Origin: Cellulomonas sp. KH9
Lineage (GTDB): Bacteria > Actinomycetota > Actinomycetes > Actinomycetales > Cellulomonadaceae
Assembly: GCF_900114185.1 (NCBI RefSeq)
Contig: NZ_FOSE01000001.1
Coordinates: 170,485-234,484 of the forward strand
Direction of reading: 5' to 3'
Length of the DNA: 64,000 nt
Part shown: positions 24,468 to 33,060 of the stretch, piece after piece
Layout: every line of letters starts with the position of its first letter
How positions within the stretch are numbered: the stretch's first letter is position 1
Position numbers and translations under genes: made by a program
The notes under the pieces: generated by a model
What the model saw: only the letters and a program-made list of their open reading frames with translations
What the model was told of the DNA's origin: nothing
Database searches by the model: none

Positions 24468-25247
24468 GTGCTCCTCGCCGTCGGCTCGGCCAAGGGCGCG
24501 CCCGGGGCCACGACGACCGCGCGCGTGCTCGCGGCGGTGTGGCCGCAGGACGTCGTCCTCGTCGACGCCGACCCCGCCGGTGGTGACCTCGCGCTGCTCG
24601 CCCGCCGCCCGGACGACGGTGCGCTCGACCCCGACCGTGGTCTGCTCTCGCTCGCCGCGGACGCGCGGCGCGGGCTCGGCGAGCGGCCGCTGGAGGACCA
24701 CCTGCAGCAGGTCGAGGGCGGCCTCGAGGTGATCTGCGGGGTCTCGACGCCCGACCAGATGGCCGGCATCGGTCCCGTGCTCCCGCAGGTCGCGGGGGCG
24801 TTCGCGCGCTGGCCCGGTCGTGACGTGCTCGTGGACGTCGGGCGGGTCTCGCCGACGAGCCCCACGTTGCCGCTCGTGCAGGCCGCCGACGTGCTCGTGC
24901 TCGTCGCCCGGCCCCGGATCGAGTCGTTCGCGCACGTCCGCGAGCGGGTGCGCTGGCTCGCGCAGCTCCGCGAGACCAACCTGCGCACGCCCGAGGTGGC
25001 CGTCGTGCTGGTCGCCGACAGCCGCGACCGCACCTCGGCCGGTGACCTCGCCCGTCTCCTCGCGCACGACGGCCTGCCGGGCACGGTGCTCGGTCAGCTC
25101 GCGGACGACACGCGCGCCGCCGACGTGCTGGGGGGCCGCGTCGAGCGTCCCGTCGCCCGGTCGCTGCTCGTCCGCTCCGCCCGCCAGCTCGTCGACCCGC
25201 TGCGTGCCCTGTCGCAGTCCGGGCGCGGCGTGCGGACCACGGCCTGA
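24468..25247 (+). CDS. cpaE: CpaE-like MinD/ParA-type protein with altered P-loop
   Basis: A 259-residue protein from GTG 24468. The deviant Walker A region reads S-A-K-G-A-P-G-A-T-T-T (K9 to T16): the signature lysine of K-G-G-x-G-K-T is kept at K9, but the second lysine position is A14. V-V-L-V-D-A-D-P-A-G-G-D and V-L-V-D-V-G-R-V-S-P match the other MinD/ParA motifs. CpaE (TadZ) places the pilus machine in the cell. Loss of the catalytic P-loop lysine suggests weak or no ATP hydrolysis; TadZ-type proteins with such changes are known. Confidence 0.8.
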   Translation: MLLAVGSAKGAPGATTTARVLAAVWPQDVVLVDADPAGGDLALLARRPDDGALDPDRGLLSLAADARRGLGERPLEDHLQQVEGGLEVICGVSTPDQMAGIGPVLPQVAGAFARWPGRDVLVDVGRVSPTSPTLPLVQAADVLVLVARPRIESFAHVRERVRWLAQLRETNLRTPEVAVVLVADSRDRTSAGDLARLLAHDGLPGTVLGQLADDTRAADVLGGRVERPVARSLLVRSARQLVDPLRALSQSGRGVRTTA

Positions 25248-25261
25248 CGGGGAGGTCCGGG

Positions 25262-26578
25262 ATGGCTGTCGACCAGGGACTCGTCCGGCGCCTGCGCGAG
25301 GAGGTCGCCGACACGCTCGCGCGCCAGCGCCGCGACGACACGGCCGCCGGCAACCCGCAGATGACCGCGCAGGACGAGCGGCAGTTCGCGCGCGCGGTCA
25401 TCAACCGTGTGCTCGACGCGCACGCGCGCGCGGAGATCGCCTCGGGCCGTACGCCGCTCGCACCCGCGGAGGAGGAGGAGGTCGCCTCCGGCATCCACGC
25501 CGCGCTGTTCGGCGTCGGGCGCCTGCAGCCACTGCTCGACGACCTCGACGTCGAGAACATCGACATCAACGGCTGTGACCAGGTGTTCGTGCAGTACTCC
25601 GACGGCCGCGAGGCCAAGGCCCCGCCCGTCGCGGAGTCCGACGACGAGCTCGTGGAGCTCATCCAGGTGCTGGGGGCGTACTCGGGCCTGACCAGCCGGC
25701 CGTTCGACTCCGCGAACCCCCAGCTGGACATCCGGCTGCCCGACGGCTCGCGCATGTCCGCCGTCATGGACGTCTGCGCGCGCCCGTCGATCTCGATCCG
25801 TCGCGCCCGGCTCTCGCGCGTCCACCTGGACGACCTCGTGCGGCTCGGTTCGGTCACCCCGGAGGTCGCGGCCTTCCTGTCGGCCGCCGTCGCGGCGCGC
25901 AAGAACGTCATGATCGCGGGGGCGACCAACGCCGGGAAGACCACCATGCTCCGCGCGCTCGCCAACGAGATCGGCCCGCACGAGCGGCTCATCACGGTCG
26001 AGCGCGCGCTCGAGCTCGGGCTCGGCGAGTTCGTGGACCTGCACCCCAACGTCATCGCGTTCGAGGAGCGGCTGCCGAACTCCGAGGGCAACGGCGCGAT
26101 CACCATGGCCGAGCTCGTGCGTCGCTCGCTGCGCATGAACCCGAGCCGCGTGATCGTCGGCGAGGTGCTCGGCGACGAGATCGTCACGATGCTCAACGCC
26201 ATGAGCCAGGGCAACGACGGCTCACTGTCGACCATCCACGCCAACAGCTCGATCGAGGTGTTCAACCGCATCTCGACGTACGCGATCCAGTCGGCGGAGC
26301 GTCTGCCGGTCGAGGCCACGATGATGCTGATCGCGGGCGCCATCGACTTCGTGGTGTTCGTGCAGAAGCACAACGAGTACCACGCGGGTGGGCGGCTGCG
26401 CCGCTTCGTCGCGAGCATCCGTGAGGTCAACGGCATCGACGGTCGCGTGCTGTCGAGCGAGGTCTTCGCGCCCGGCCCGGACGGCATCGCCCAGCCGGCC
26501 GCGCCGATCGCGTGCATCGACGACCTCACGGCGGTCGGGTACAGCCCCGGCTACGCGTTCGCGCAGGGGGTGCGATGA
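25262..26578 (+). CDS. tadA: TadA/CpaF secretion ATPase
   Basis: A 438-residue cytoplasmic ATPase, ATG after a GGGGAGG site. Walker A is G-A-T-N-A-G-K-T-T-M-L-R-A-L with K226. I-N-G-C-D-Q-V-F-V-Q-Y in the N-terminal domain, the Asp box L-G-L-G-E-F-V-D-L-H, Walker B R-V-I-V-G-E-V-L-G-D-E and the His box G-S-L-S-T-I-H-A-N-S complete the VirB11/CpaF signature. It powers assembly and retraction of the Flp pilus. Slight difference: the usual R-x-E-D Asp-box form is replaced. Confidence 0.93.
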   Translation: MAVDQGLVRRLREEVADTLARQRRDDTAAGNPQMTAQDERQFARAVINRVLDAHARAEIASGRTPLAPAEEEEVASGIHAALFGVGRLQPLLDDLDVENIDINGCDQVFVQYSDGREAKAPPVAESDDELVELIQVLGAYSGLTSRPFDSANPQLDIRLPDGSRMSAVMDVCARPSISIRRARLSRVHLDDLVRLGSVTPEVAAFLSAAVAARKNVMIAGATNAGKTTMLRALANEIGPHERLITVERALELGLGEFVDLHPNVIAFEERLPNSEGNGAITMAELVRRSLRMNPSRVIVGEVLGDEIVTMLNAMSQGNDGSLSTIHANSSIEVFNRISTYAIQSAERLPVEATMMLIAGAIDFVVFVQKHNEYHAGGRLRRFVASIREVNGIDGRVLSSEVFAPGPDGIAQPAAPIACIDDLTAVGYSPGYAFAQGVR

Positions 26579-27450
26579 CGCCCTCGGTCCTCTTCGTCGT
26601 CTGCCTGGGTGCGCTCGTCGGCGGGGCCGTCGTGCTGCTCGTCGACTCCCTGACGCCGCGTGACCGCACCCGCCGCGAGGTGCAGCGCACCGGTCCGTCG
26701 GTGGTGCAGCGGCTCGGCCGGCGCGGCCTGGTGGCGGGGGCCGTGGCGCTCGTGGTCCTCGTGGCGACCCGCTGGCCCGTCGCCGCCGGCGCCGCCGCAC
26801 TGCTCGTCCTCGCGTGGCCGGCGCTGTTCGGCGGCGCGCGCGCCGAGAAGCAGGCGATGGCCGGCATCGAGGGACTGGCGTCCTGGACCGAGTCGCTGCG
26901 CGACACGATCGCCGGGGCGGTCGGCCTCGAGCAGGCCATCCCGGCGACGGTCCAGGCCGCGTCGCCGGCCGTCAAGCCGCACCTGCGCATGCTCGTCGAC
27001 CGGCTTCGCGTGCGGGTGCCGCTGCCGACCGCGCTGCAGCGGCTCGCGGACGACCTCGACGACCCGAGCGCCGACCTGATCGTCGCCGCGCTCATCCTCA
27101 ACGCCCGACTGCGTGGGCCGGGTCTGCGTCAGGTGCTGTCCTCGCTGTCCGACGCCGCGCGCGCCGAGCTCGACATGCGCCAGCGCGTCTCGGCGGGGCG
27201 GTCGTCCACGCGGCGGTCGGCGCAGATCGTCACGATCTTCTCCCTCGCGGTGATCCTCGGCCTCACGCTCCTCAACCCGACGTACGTCGAGCCGTACGGC
27301 ACCGCGACGGGGCAGCTCGTCCTCGTGGTCGTCGCCGCGTTCTTCGCGGGCGGGTTCCTGTGGATGCGGCGCCTGGCCGGGATCGACCTGCCCGAGCGCT
27401 TCCTCGTCGCCACCGCCGACCGGCGCGGCGCCACGGAGGTGCGCGCATGA
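26575..27450 (+). CDS. tadB: TadB-like pilus platform protein
   Basis: A 291-residue membrane protein whose ATG overlaps the tadA stop. Helices lie near the N-terminus (~4-24), at ~52-84 and at the C-terminus (~220-240, ~250-272). Between them is the cytoplasmic type II secretion F domain (~100-210), with the G-L-x-L-E-Q-A-I-type start (A-V-G-L-E-Q-A-I-P-A-T). It forms the inner-membrane platform with TadC and takes force from TadA. Confidence 0.85.
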   Translation: MTPSVLFVVCLGALVGGAVVLLVDSLTPRDRTRREVQRTGPSVVQRLGRRGLVAGAVALVVLVATRWPVAAGAAALLVLAWPALFGGARAEKQAMAGIEGLASWTESLRDTIAGAVGLEQAIPATVQAASPAVKPHLRMLVDRLRVRVPLPTALQRLADDLDDPSADLIVAALILNARLRGPGLRQVLSSLSDAARAELDMRQRVSAGRSSTRRSAQIVTIFSLAVILGLTLLNPTYVEPYGTATGQLVLVVVAAFFAGGFLWMRRLAGIDLPERFLVATADRRGATEVRA

Positions 27451-28367
27451 CGGCCGTGCTCGTCGCGGGGGCCGTCGCCGGGCTCGGCGTGCTCCTGCTC
27501 GTCCTCGTGCTCGTCCCGCCCGCCGCACGTCCCGCGGGTGCGCTGGCCCGGCTCGACCGGGAACGCCGCGACGGCCGTGCCCGTGCGCGTGTGCTCACCG
27601 TCGACCCGCGGGCGGCCCGGGTGCCGCGGTGGGAGCAGACGCTGGGTCGGCGCGCCGCGGGGGGCCTGGACTCCCTGGGCATCGGTCTGGGCAGCCTGCG
27701 CGCCGACCTCGCGATGGTCGGCACGTCCCGCGACGCGTTCCTCGCCCGCACGGTGCTCTCGGCCGTCGGTGGCTTCGTGGCGCCGCTGCTCGTGCTGGCG
27801 GTGCTGGCCGTGCTCGGTGTCCGGCTGTCGTTCGTCGTGCCGGTCGTCGTGCCGCTGGTCGGTGCGGTGGTCGCGGGGGCGCTGCCCGCGCTCGGTCTGC
27901 GCTCCGAGGCGGCAAGGCGGCGTCGGAACTTCCGCCACGTGGTGGGGTCGTTCCTCGACCTCGTCGCCATGAGCCTGGCCGGTGGTCGGGGGGTGCCCGA
28001 GGCGCTCCAGGGGGCGTCCGAGATCAGCGACGGCTGGGCCATGGTGCGCATCCGCGACGCGCTCATCGCGGCGCGGCTACGCGGCGAGACGCCGTGGGCC
28101 GCCCTCGGTGCGCTCGGCGAGGACCTCGACATCGACGAGCTGCGGGACCTCGCGGCGGCCCTCGCGCTGGTCGCCGAGGACGGCGCGAAGGTCCGCGACT
28201 CGCTCGCGGCGCGTGCCGGCTCCATGCGCCGCCGCGAGCTCGCCGAGTCCGAGGGCAAGGCCGGCGAGAGCTCCGAGACGATGCTCGTGGCGCAGCTGCT
28301 GCTCGCCGTCGGGTTCCTGGTGTTCCTGCTCTACCCGGCCGTCGTCACCGTCTTCGGCGGCCCCTGA
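27447..28367 (+). CDS. tadC: TadC-like pilus platform protein
   Basis: A 306-residue membrane protein, ATG overlapping the tadB stop. It has an N-terminal helix, a helix pair at ~106-155 and a C-terminal helix (~280-302) around the type II secretion F domain. That domain includes F-L-D-L-V-A-M-S-L-A-G-G-R-G-V-P-E-A-L and L-R-D-L-A-A-A-L-A-L-V-A-E-D-G. It pairs with TadB in the inner membrane. Confidence 0.85.
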   Translation: MTAVLVAGAVAGLGVLLLVLVLVPPAARPAGALARLDRERRDGRARARVLTVDPRAARVPRWEQTLGRRAAGGLDSLGIGLGSLRADLAMVGTSRDAFLARTVLSAVGGFVAPLLVLAVLAVLGVRLSFVVPVVVPLVGAVVAGALPALGLRSEAARRRRNFRHVVGSFLDLVAMSLAGGRGVPEALQGASEISDGWAMVRIRDALIAARLRGETPWAALGALGEDLDIDELRDLAAALALVAEDGAKVRDSLAARAGSMRRRELAESEGKAGESSETMLVAQLLLAVGFLVFLLYPAVVTVFGGP

Positions 28368-28434
28368 TGCGTCGCCGCGACACCCCGTCGCGGTGGTCAG
28401 TGCTCCAGCAGTCACGACGAGAGGAGAGGGCGTC

Positions 28435-28692
28435 ATGATCTTCGCCCCCTGGACCCCGATGGGGTATGCCGAGCTCGAGGTGCGACGCCGCGTCGCGCGG
28501 GCGCAGCTGGCGGACGAGCGCGGCGACCGTGGTGCGTCGGCGATCGAGTGGGTGATCATCACCGGCGTGCTGGTGGCGCTCGCTGCGGCGGTCGGGTTGA
28601 TCATCTTCAACCGCATCCGCGACGAGGCCAACAGCATCGTCATCCCCGACGCGCCCGGCGGTGGCGCCGGTGGCGGCGGCGGCAACGAGTGA
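28435..28692 (+). CDS. flp: Flp-type pilin precursor
   Basis: An 85-residue prepilin after a GAGGAGAGGG site. The leader is ~34 residues long and ends D-R-G; the processing site fits G|A-S-A-I-E-W with the conserved glutamate at +5, followed by a hydrophobic helix (V-I-I-T-G-V-L-V-A-L-A-A-A-V-G-L-I-I-F). The mature protein has only ~50 residues and a glycine-rich tail. It is the likely major pilus subunit, directly after tadC. Confidence 0.85.
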   Translation: MIFAPWTPMGYAELEVRRRVARAQLADERGDRGASAIEWVIITGVLVALAAAVGLIIFNRIRDEANSIVIPDAPGGGAGGGGGNE

Positions 28693-29105
28693 CCCGCCGG
28701 CGTCCTCCCGGTCCCGGGGGACGTGACGACCGCGGCGCGAGCACCATCGAGATGGTGTTCTACACGCCGCTGCTCATGCTCGCGATCCTCGCGATCGTCC
28801 AGTTCTCGCTGACCTGGTACGGCAACGAGCTCGCCGGGGCGGTCGCACGCGAGACGGCCCGCGTGGTGCGGACGGGCGGCGGGTCCGACGACTCGGTCAC
28901 GCGGGCGCACCAGCGGGGCACGGAGTACGCGGGCACCGTCGGTGGTGCGTCGCTGCGGGACGTCTCCGTCGAGATCTCGCGGCCCGACGCCCAGACCGTG
29001 CGCGTCACGGTCACCGGACGAGCGGTCGAGATCGTCCAGGGACTCGCCCCACGGGTCTCCGCGACCGTGCAGGGGCCGGTCGAGGGCTTCCGCGCCGACC
29101 TGTGA
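28689..29105 (+). CDS. tadE: TadE-like minor pilin
   Basis: A 138-residue protein from GTG 28689 (GTGA overlap with the pilin stop). The sequence D-R-G-A-S-T-I-E-M-V-F-Y-T-P-L-L-M-L followed by a hydrophobic helix is the TadE signature, with glutamate at +5 of the putative prepilin peptidase site. The rest is a small outside domain. It is probably a pseudopilin of the Tad machine. Confidence 0.85.
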   Translation: MTRRRPPGPGGRDDRGASTIEMVFYTPLLMLAILAIVQFSLTWYGNELAGAVARETARVVRTGGGSDDSVTRAHQRGTEYAGTVGGASLRDVSVEISRPDAQTVRVTVTGRAVEIVQGLAPRVSATVQGPVEGFRADL

Positions 29106-29138
29106 ACGACCGACGCCCCATCACGACGGTCCTCCTCA

Positions 29139-29174
29139 CGACACGCATCACGACGACACGCATCACGACGACAC
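29139..29174 (+). repeat. 15-bp tandem repeat, 2.4 copies
   Basis: The unit CGACACGCATCACGA is repeated exactly (29139-29153, 29154-29168) with a partial third copy to 29174. It lies between the first and second TadE-like genes, upstream of a GGGAGG site. If translated from GTG 29102 it would give T-T-R-I-T repeats, but the start at 29186 is preferred. Confidence 0.7.
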
Positions 29175-29185
29175 CGGGAGGACCC

Positions 29186-29611
29186 ATGGCGCGTCAGCAC
29201 GCCCGCGTCCGCGCGGGCGACGACCGCGGCTCCATGGCCGTCGAGGTCGTCGTCCTGATCCCGCTGCTGGTGATGATGATGTTCCTCGTCGTCGCGTTCG
29301 GCCGGTACGTGTCGGCGCAGGGTGAGGTCGCGGCCATGGCCCGCGACGCGGTGCGCGCCGCGACGCTCGAGCGCAGCAGCCAGGTCGCGCTCGCGGCCGC
29401 CCAGCAGACCGCGGCCTCGGCCGAGCCCGAGTCGCTGGCGTGCGAGCCGGCGACGATGACGGGCGCCTTCGTCGCGGGCGGCCAGATCCGGGTGGAGGTG
29501 CGGTGCGACGTCTCGTTCACGGACCTCGGGCTGCCGGGCCTGCCGGGCTCGGCGACCGTGGTCGGTTCGAGCACCGCGCCGCTCGACACGTGGCGACGGA
29601 CGGGGGTGTGA
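29186..29611 (+). CDS. Second TadE-like pseudopilin
   Basis: A 141-residue protein from ATG 29186, chosen because GGGAGG lies 5 nt upstream; GTG 29102 in the same frame would add 28 low-complexity residues. D-R-G-S-M-A-V-E-V-V-V-L-I-P-L-L-V-M-M-M is a TadE/G prepilin motif with glutamate at +5. Two cysteines in the outside domain (about 48 residues further on) may pair. It is likely a minor pilin beside the preceding TadE. Confidence 0.8.
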   Translation: MARQHARVRAGDDRGSMAVEVVVLIPLLVMMMFLVVAFGRYVSAQGEVAAMARDAVRAATLERSSQVALAAAQQTAASAEPESLACEPATMTGAFVAGGQIRVEVRCDVSFTDLGLPGLPGSATVVGSSTAPLDTWRRTGV

Positions 29612-29612
29612 C

Positions 29613-30116
29613 ATGAGCGCTGCACCACGCCGGGCGACGCCCTCGCCGCACCGCGGCGTGCTCGCGCGCCTGCGCGCCGCCGCCGGCCGGCGTGCGGACC
29701 GCGGCAGCGCCACGCCGTTCGTCGTCGGGCTGACGGTCGTGCTCTTCGCGGTCGCGGGCCTCGTCGCGGACGGCGGGCGCGCCATCAACGCCCGTGTCGC
29801 GATCACGGACGACGCCGAGCAGGCCGCCCGCGTGGGGGCCGACCAGGTGCAGGACGGGTCGCTGCGCGGCAGCGGCACGCCACGCATCGACCCGGTCGCC
29901 GCGACCAGCGCCGCGCAGCAGTTCCTGGCCGCCCGCGGGTACGAGAGCTCCCGCGTGAGCATCTCGGCCGACGACGAGCGCGTCGCCGTGCGCGTCAGCG
30001 ACGTCGTGCCGACCGGGCTGCTCCAGCTGATCCTGATCGACAGCTTCACGGTCGAGGGCAGCGCGACCGCGCGCGCCGCGATCGGCATCGTCACCGAGCT
30101 CGAGGGAGGGCCGTGA
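29613..30116 (+). CDS. TadG-like pilus assembly protein (short)
   Basis: A 167-residue protein with an N-terminal D-R-G-S-A-T-P-F-V-V-G-L-T-V-V-L-F-A-V-A-G-L-V-A-D-G-G-R-A-I-N-A-R segment, the Flp pilus-assembly TadG-like N-terminal pattern, then A-x-x-A-A-R-V-G-A-D-Q. Full TadG proteins carry a von Willebrand A domain; this one is short, which is common in actinobacterial Tad loci. One base separates it from the preceding stop. Confidence 0.75.
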   Translation: MSAAPRRATPSPHRGVLARLRAAAGRRADRGSATPFVVGLTVVLFAVAGLVADGGRAINARVAITDDAEQAARVGADQVQDGSLRGSGTPRIDPVAATSAAQQFLAARGYESSRVSISADDERVAVRVSDVVPTGLLQLILIDSFTVEGSATARAAIGIVTELEGGP

Positions 30117-32956
30117 TGGGCCACGACGACGGCGCGGCGCGGCCCATCGGCCCGCAGCGGTTCCAGCAGGCGGTCGCGACCGATGAGCGGCGCCCGGTCG
30201 GCGCGGCGCTCGGCGCCGCGTTCCTGCTCCTGCTGCTGGTCGCCGGCGTGCCGGCGGTCCTGCTCACGCTCGGGGCGGCGCCCGCGCTGCCCACGTCCCT
30301 GCCCGGCCGTGCCGACCTCACCGCGACGATCGGCGTCGAGCAGGTGATCGCCGTGCTCGTCTGGGTGGTGTGGCTCGCGTGGCTGCAGTTCACGATCTGC
30401 GTCGTGGTCGAGCTGCGCTCCGCGCTGTCGGGCGTCGGGCTCCCGGCGCGCGTCCCGCTCGCGGGACCGAGCCAGCGGCTGGCGCGCACGCTGGTGGTGA
30501 CCGTCCTGCTGCTGGTCACGGCCGCGGGTCAGGCCACGGCCGCGGTCGCACCCTCGCTCGCGATGTCGGCGCCCGACGCCGCGCCCGTGTCGGTCTCGGC
30601 CGCCGCGGTCCCCGGTCCCGCGGCGCAGGCGCCCGCGGAGCAGGCGGCGCAGACCCCGGCACCGGGGGCGGAGGCACAGGTCGAGACGACGTACTGGCTC
30701 GGTGGCATGCAGCTCAGCCCCGAGGAGGGCGCCGAGCTCGAGGGGCACCGGGTGTACGTCGTGCAGCCGCCCGAGGGCCGCTACCACGACAACCTCTGGG
30801 ACATCGCCGAGCGCACCCTGGGCGACGGGATGCGCTACCGGGAGGTCTTCGAGCTCAACAAGGGGCGCGACCAGCCCGACGGGCAGGAGCTGACGCTCGA
30901 GCGGCTCATCCAGCCCAACTGGCTGCTGATCATGCCGGAGGACGCGACGGGCGTGGAGCGCGTCACCGCGGTGGTCACGCCGGTCGAGACGCCGACGCCG
31001 GTCCAGGCGCCGGTCGGGGCCACGCCGACCGCCGCCCACGTCGCCCCGCCCGAGGCGGCCGCGGGCCACGTGGTCGCCGCCCCGGCCTCCTCCGAGAGCC
31101 AGGCGCCCGGCCTGGTCGGCGCCGGTCTGCTCGCCGCCGGTCTGCTCGTCGCGCTCGAGCGGCGCCGGCGGCGCGGGCGGGCGGCGGACCCCTCCGCGGG
31201 GGCGCAGGAGCTCGAGGTCGTGCTGCGCATCGGCGCGGACCCCCGGCGTGCGCTGCTGCTCGACCGCGGTCTGCGCCGCCTCGCCGCCGACCTGCGCACG
31301 GCCGGGCGTCCGCTGCCCGGCGTCGTGGTCGCGCGCGTCGACGACACGTCGGTCCGGCTGTCGCTGACGCCGGCAGCCCCCGCGGCTCCCTCCCCGTGGC
31401 GCGCGACCGACGGCGGCCGCGCCTGGCAGCTCGACGCGGCCGACGTCGACCTCGGCCGCACGGACGCCCCCGCGCCCTACCCGGGCCTGGTGTCGCTCGG
31501 CCGCGACGCCGACGGGCGTGACGTGCTCGTCGACCTCGAGGCCGCGCAGGGTCCCGTCGCGGTGGTCGGTGACCCCACGGCGGCCGCGGAGGTCGTCACC
31601 GCGCTCGTCACCGAGCTCGCCACCAACCGCTGGTCGGACGCGCTGCACGTCACGGGCGTGGGCCTGGCACCCGCGCTGGTCGACGCGCTGCCCGGCGACC
31701 GGTACACCACCGCCCGTTCCGCCGGCGACGTGCTGCCGCGGCTGCAGGAGCATCGCGACGACGTGCTCGGCGGTGACGTGCTCACGGGCCGCGTCCGGGG
31801 CGACGGCACGCAGGCGTGGGTCCCGGAGTACCTCGTGCTCGGGCAGGTGCCGGCCCTCGACGGGGCGCGGCGCGTCGTCGAGCTGAGCACGACCGCGCAG
31901 CGCTCGCCCCTCGGCGTGCTGTGTGCGGGCGACCTCCCGGGGGCCCGGTGGCGGCTCGAGGTCACGGCGGGGGGGCGGCTGACGGCGAGCCTGCTGGGCG
32001 TCGACGTGCAGGCCAACCGGCTGACGGACGAGCACCTGGACGCGCTCGGGGAGCTGCTGGCGCAGACCCCCGAGCCCGCGGCGGCCGGCATCGACGAGCG
32101 CCGGGCGGCCGCCGAGCACGAGGGTGCGGTCGAGCGTCCGGACGTCGAGGCGCCGGACCGTGCGCTCGGTGCGGCGGACCTCGACCGGGCCCCCGTGCGG
32201 GTCCGCGTGCTCGGTGACCCCCGCGTCGAGACGTCGCGTCCCGTCGAGGAGTCGCGACGCGCGCTGTCGACCGAGCTGGTCGTGCTGCTCGCGCTGCACC
32301 CCGAGGGCGTCCACCCCAACGTCGCGGCGGCCGCGCTCTGGCCGGGTGGCGTGACCGCCGAGGTCCGCGACCGCACGATCGCCCGGACCGCGGCCTGGCT
32401 CGGGGAGGACGCCGCGGGCCGGGCCCTCCTGGTGAGCGGTGCGGACGGGCGTCTGTCGCTGGGGCCCGACGTCGTCGTCGACTGGGACGTCGTCCGGTCC
32501 CTCCTGGCGCGGGCGCGCACCGCCGCCGATCCCGCCGCCGAGCGCACGCTGCTCACCGAGGCGCTCGGGCTGGCGACCGCTCCGGTGGTGGCCGTCCGGC
32601 CGACGGGTCGCTACGCGTGGCTCGCGCGCGTGCGGGCCGAGCGCACGTCCCGCGACGTGCTGGTCGACGCCGCGCACCGCCTGGTCGTGCTGCACCGGTC
32701 GGACGACGACCCGGCCGCCGCGCAGGCCGCCGCGTGGACCGGGGTGCGTCTGGCGCCCGCGTCCGAGCTGCTGTGGCGCGACCTGCTGCGGGCCACGGCG
32801 GCCGCCGGCGGCGAGGCTGCGGTGCGGGACGTCGTCGACGCGCTCGTGGTGACGCTGCGCGAGGCGGGCGTGCCGCAGATGGCGGCGGCGACCCGGGCGC
32901 TGGTGGAGGAGCTGGCCCCCACGAGCGGGCCCTCCGCGGTCGGGGGGACCGCGTGA
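30116..32956 (+). CDS. Large membrane protein with LysM-like and BTAD regulatory domains
   Basis: A 946-residue protein; ATG 30116 (or GTG 30113) follows GAGGGAGGG. Three transmembrane helices lie at ~30-52, ~78-100 and ~125-143. A LysM-like segment is at ~220-285 (V-V-Q-P-P-E-G-R-Y-H-D-N-L-W-D-I-A-E-R-T-L-G-D), followed by a fourth helix at ~335-350 with an R-R-R-R stop. The cytoplasmic half includes a winged-helix-like region (~695-800: L-L-A-L-H-P-E-G-V-H-P-N-V-A-A-A-A-L-W-P) and a BTAD helical domain at the end. Such proteins accompany Tad loci in actinobacteria. It may couple wall sensing to transcription or scaffold the two secretion systems; that is inference. Confidence 0.75.
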   Translation: MGHDDGAARPIGPQRFQQAVATDERRPVGAALGAAFLLLLLVAGVPAVLLTLGAAPALPTSLPGRADLTATIGVEQVIAVLVWVVWLAWLQFTICVVVELRSALSGVGLPARVPLAGPSQRLARTLVVTVLLLVTAAGQATAAVAPSLAMSAPDAAPVSVSAAAVPGPAAQAPAEQAAQTPAPGAEAQVETTYWLGGMQLSPEEGAELEGHRVYVVQPPEGRYHDNLWDIAERTLGDGMRYREVFELNKGRDQPDGQELTLERLIQPNWLLIMPEDATGVERVTAVVTPVETPTPVQAPVGATPTAAHVAPPEAAAGHVVAAPASSESQAPGLVGAGLLAAGLLVALERRRRRGRAADPSAGAQELEVVLRIGADPRRALLLDRGLRRLAADLRTAGRPLPGVVVARVDDTSVRLSLTPAAPAAPSPWRATDGGRAWQLDAADVDLGRTDAPAPYPGLVSLGRDADGRDVLVDLEAAQGPVAVVGDPTAAAEVVTALVTELATNRWSDALHVTGVGLAPALVDALPGDRYTTARSAGDVLPRLQEHRDDVLGGDVLTGRVRGDGTQAWVPEYLVLGQVPALDGARRVVELSTTAQRSPLGVLCAGDLPGARWRLEVTAGGRLTASLLGVDVQANRLTDEHLDALGELLAQTPEPAAAGIDERRAAAEHEGAVERPDVEAPDRALGAADLDRAPVRVRVLGDPRVETSRPVEESRRALSTELVVLLALHPEGVHPNVAAAALWPGGVTAEVRDRTIARTAAWLGEDAAGRALLVSGADGRLSLGPDVVVDWDVVRSLLARARTAADPAAERTLLTEALGLATAPVVAVRPTGRYAWLARVRAERTSRDVLVDAAHRLVVLHRSDDDPAAAQAAAWTGVRLAPASELLWRDLLRATAAAGGEAAVRDVVDALVVTLREAGVPQMAAATRALVEELAPTSGPSAVGGTA

Positions 32957-33008
32957 CGCCGGACGGGTGGTTCTCCCGGAACGCACCACCTCGCACCCAT
33001 ATGCCCGA

Positions 33009-33014
33009 TAAGGT
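33009..33014 (+). promoter_or_regulatory. Possible -10 box (TAAGGT) for the WXG100 gene
   Basis: The 104-nt gap before the WXG100 gene has an AT-containing patch, CATATGCCCGATAAGGT, with TAAGGT as a possible -10 box 47 nt before the start. No good -35 is visible. A GGAGGAG site lies at 33048-33054. Confidence 0.35.
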
Positions 33015-33060
33015 CGACCCGACCAGGCGCCGCGGGCGCCGCCGACCGGAGGAGTGAGTC

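Noticed and set aside
28760-32989. A 1409-codon open frame on the minus strand
   Set aside because: It lies opposite the TadE, TadG-like and LysM/BTAD genes, is dominated by Arg/Gly/His/Pro, and shows no domain. It is the usual antisense shadow in GC-rich DNA.
33001-33060. ECF-sigma promoter before the WXG100 gene (GGAAC at 32978)
   Set aside because: A GGAAC -35-like word is present, but no matching -10 lies at 16-19 nt.
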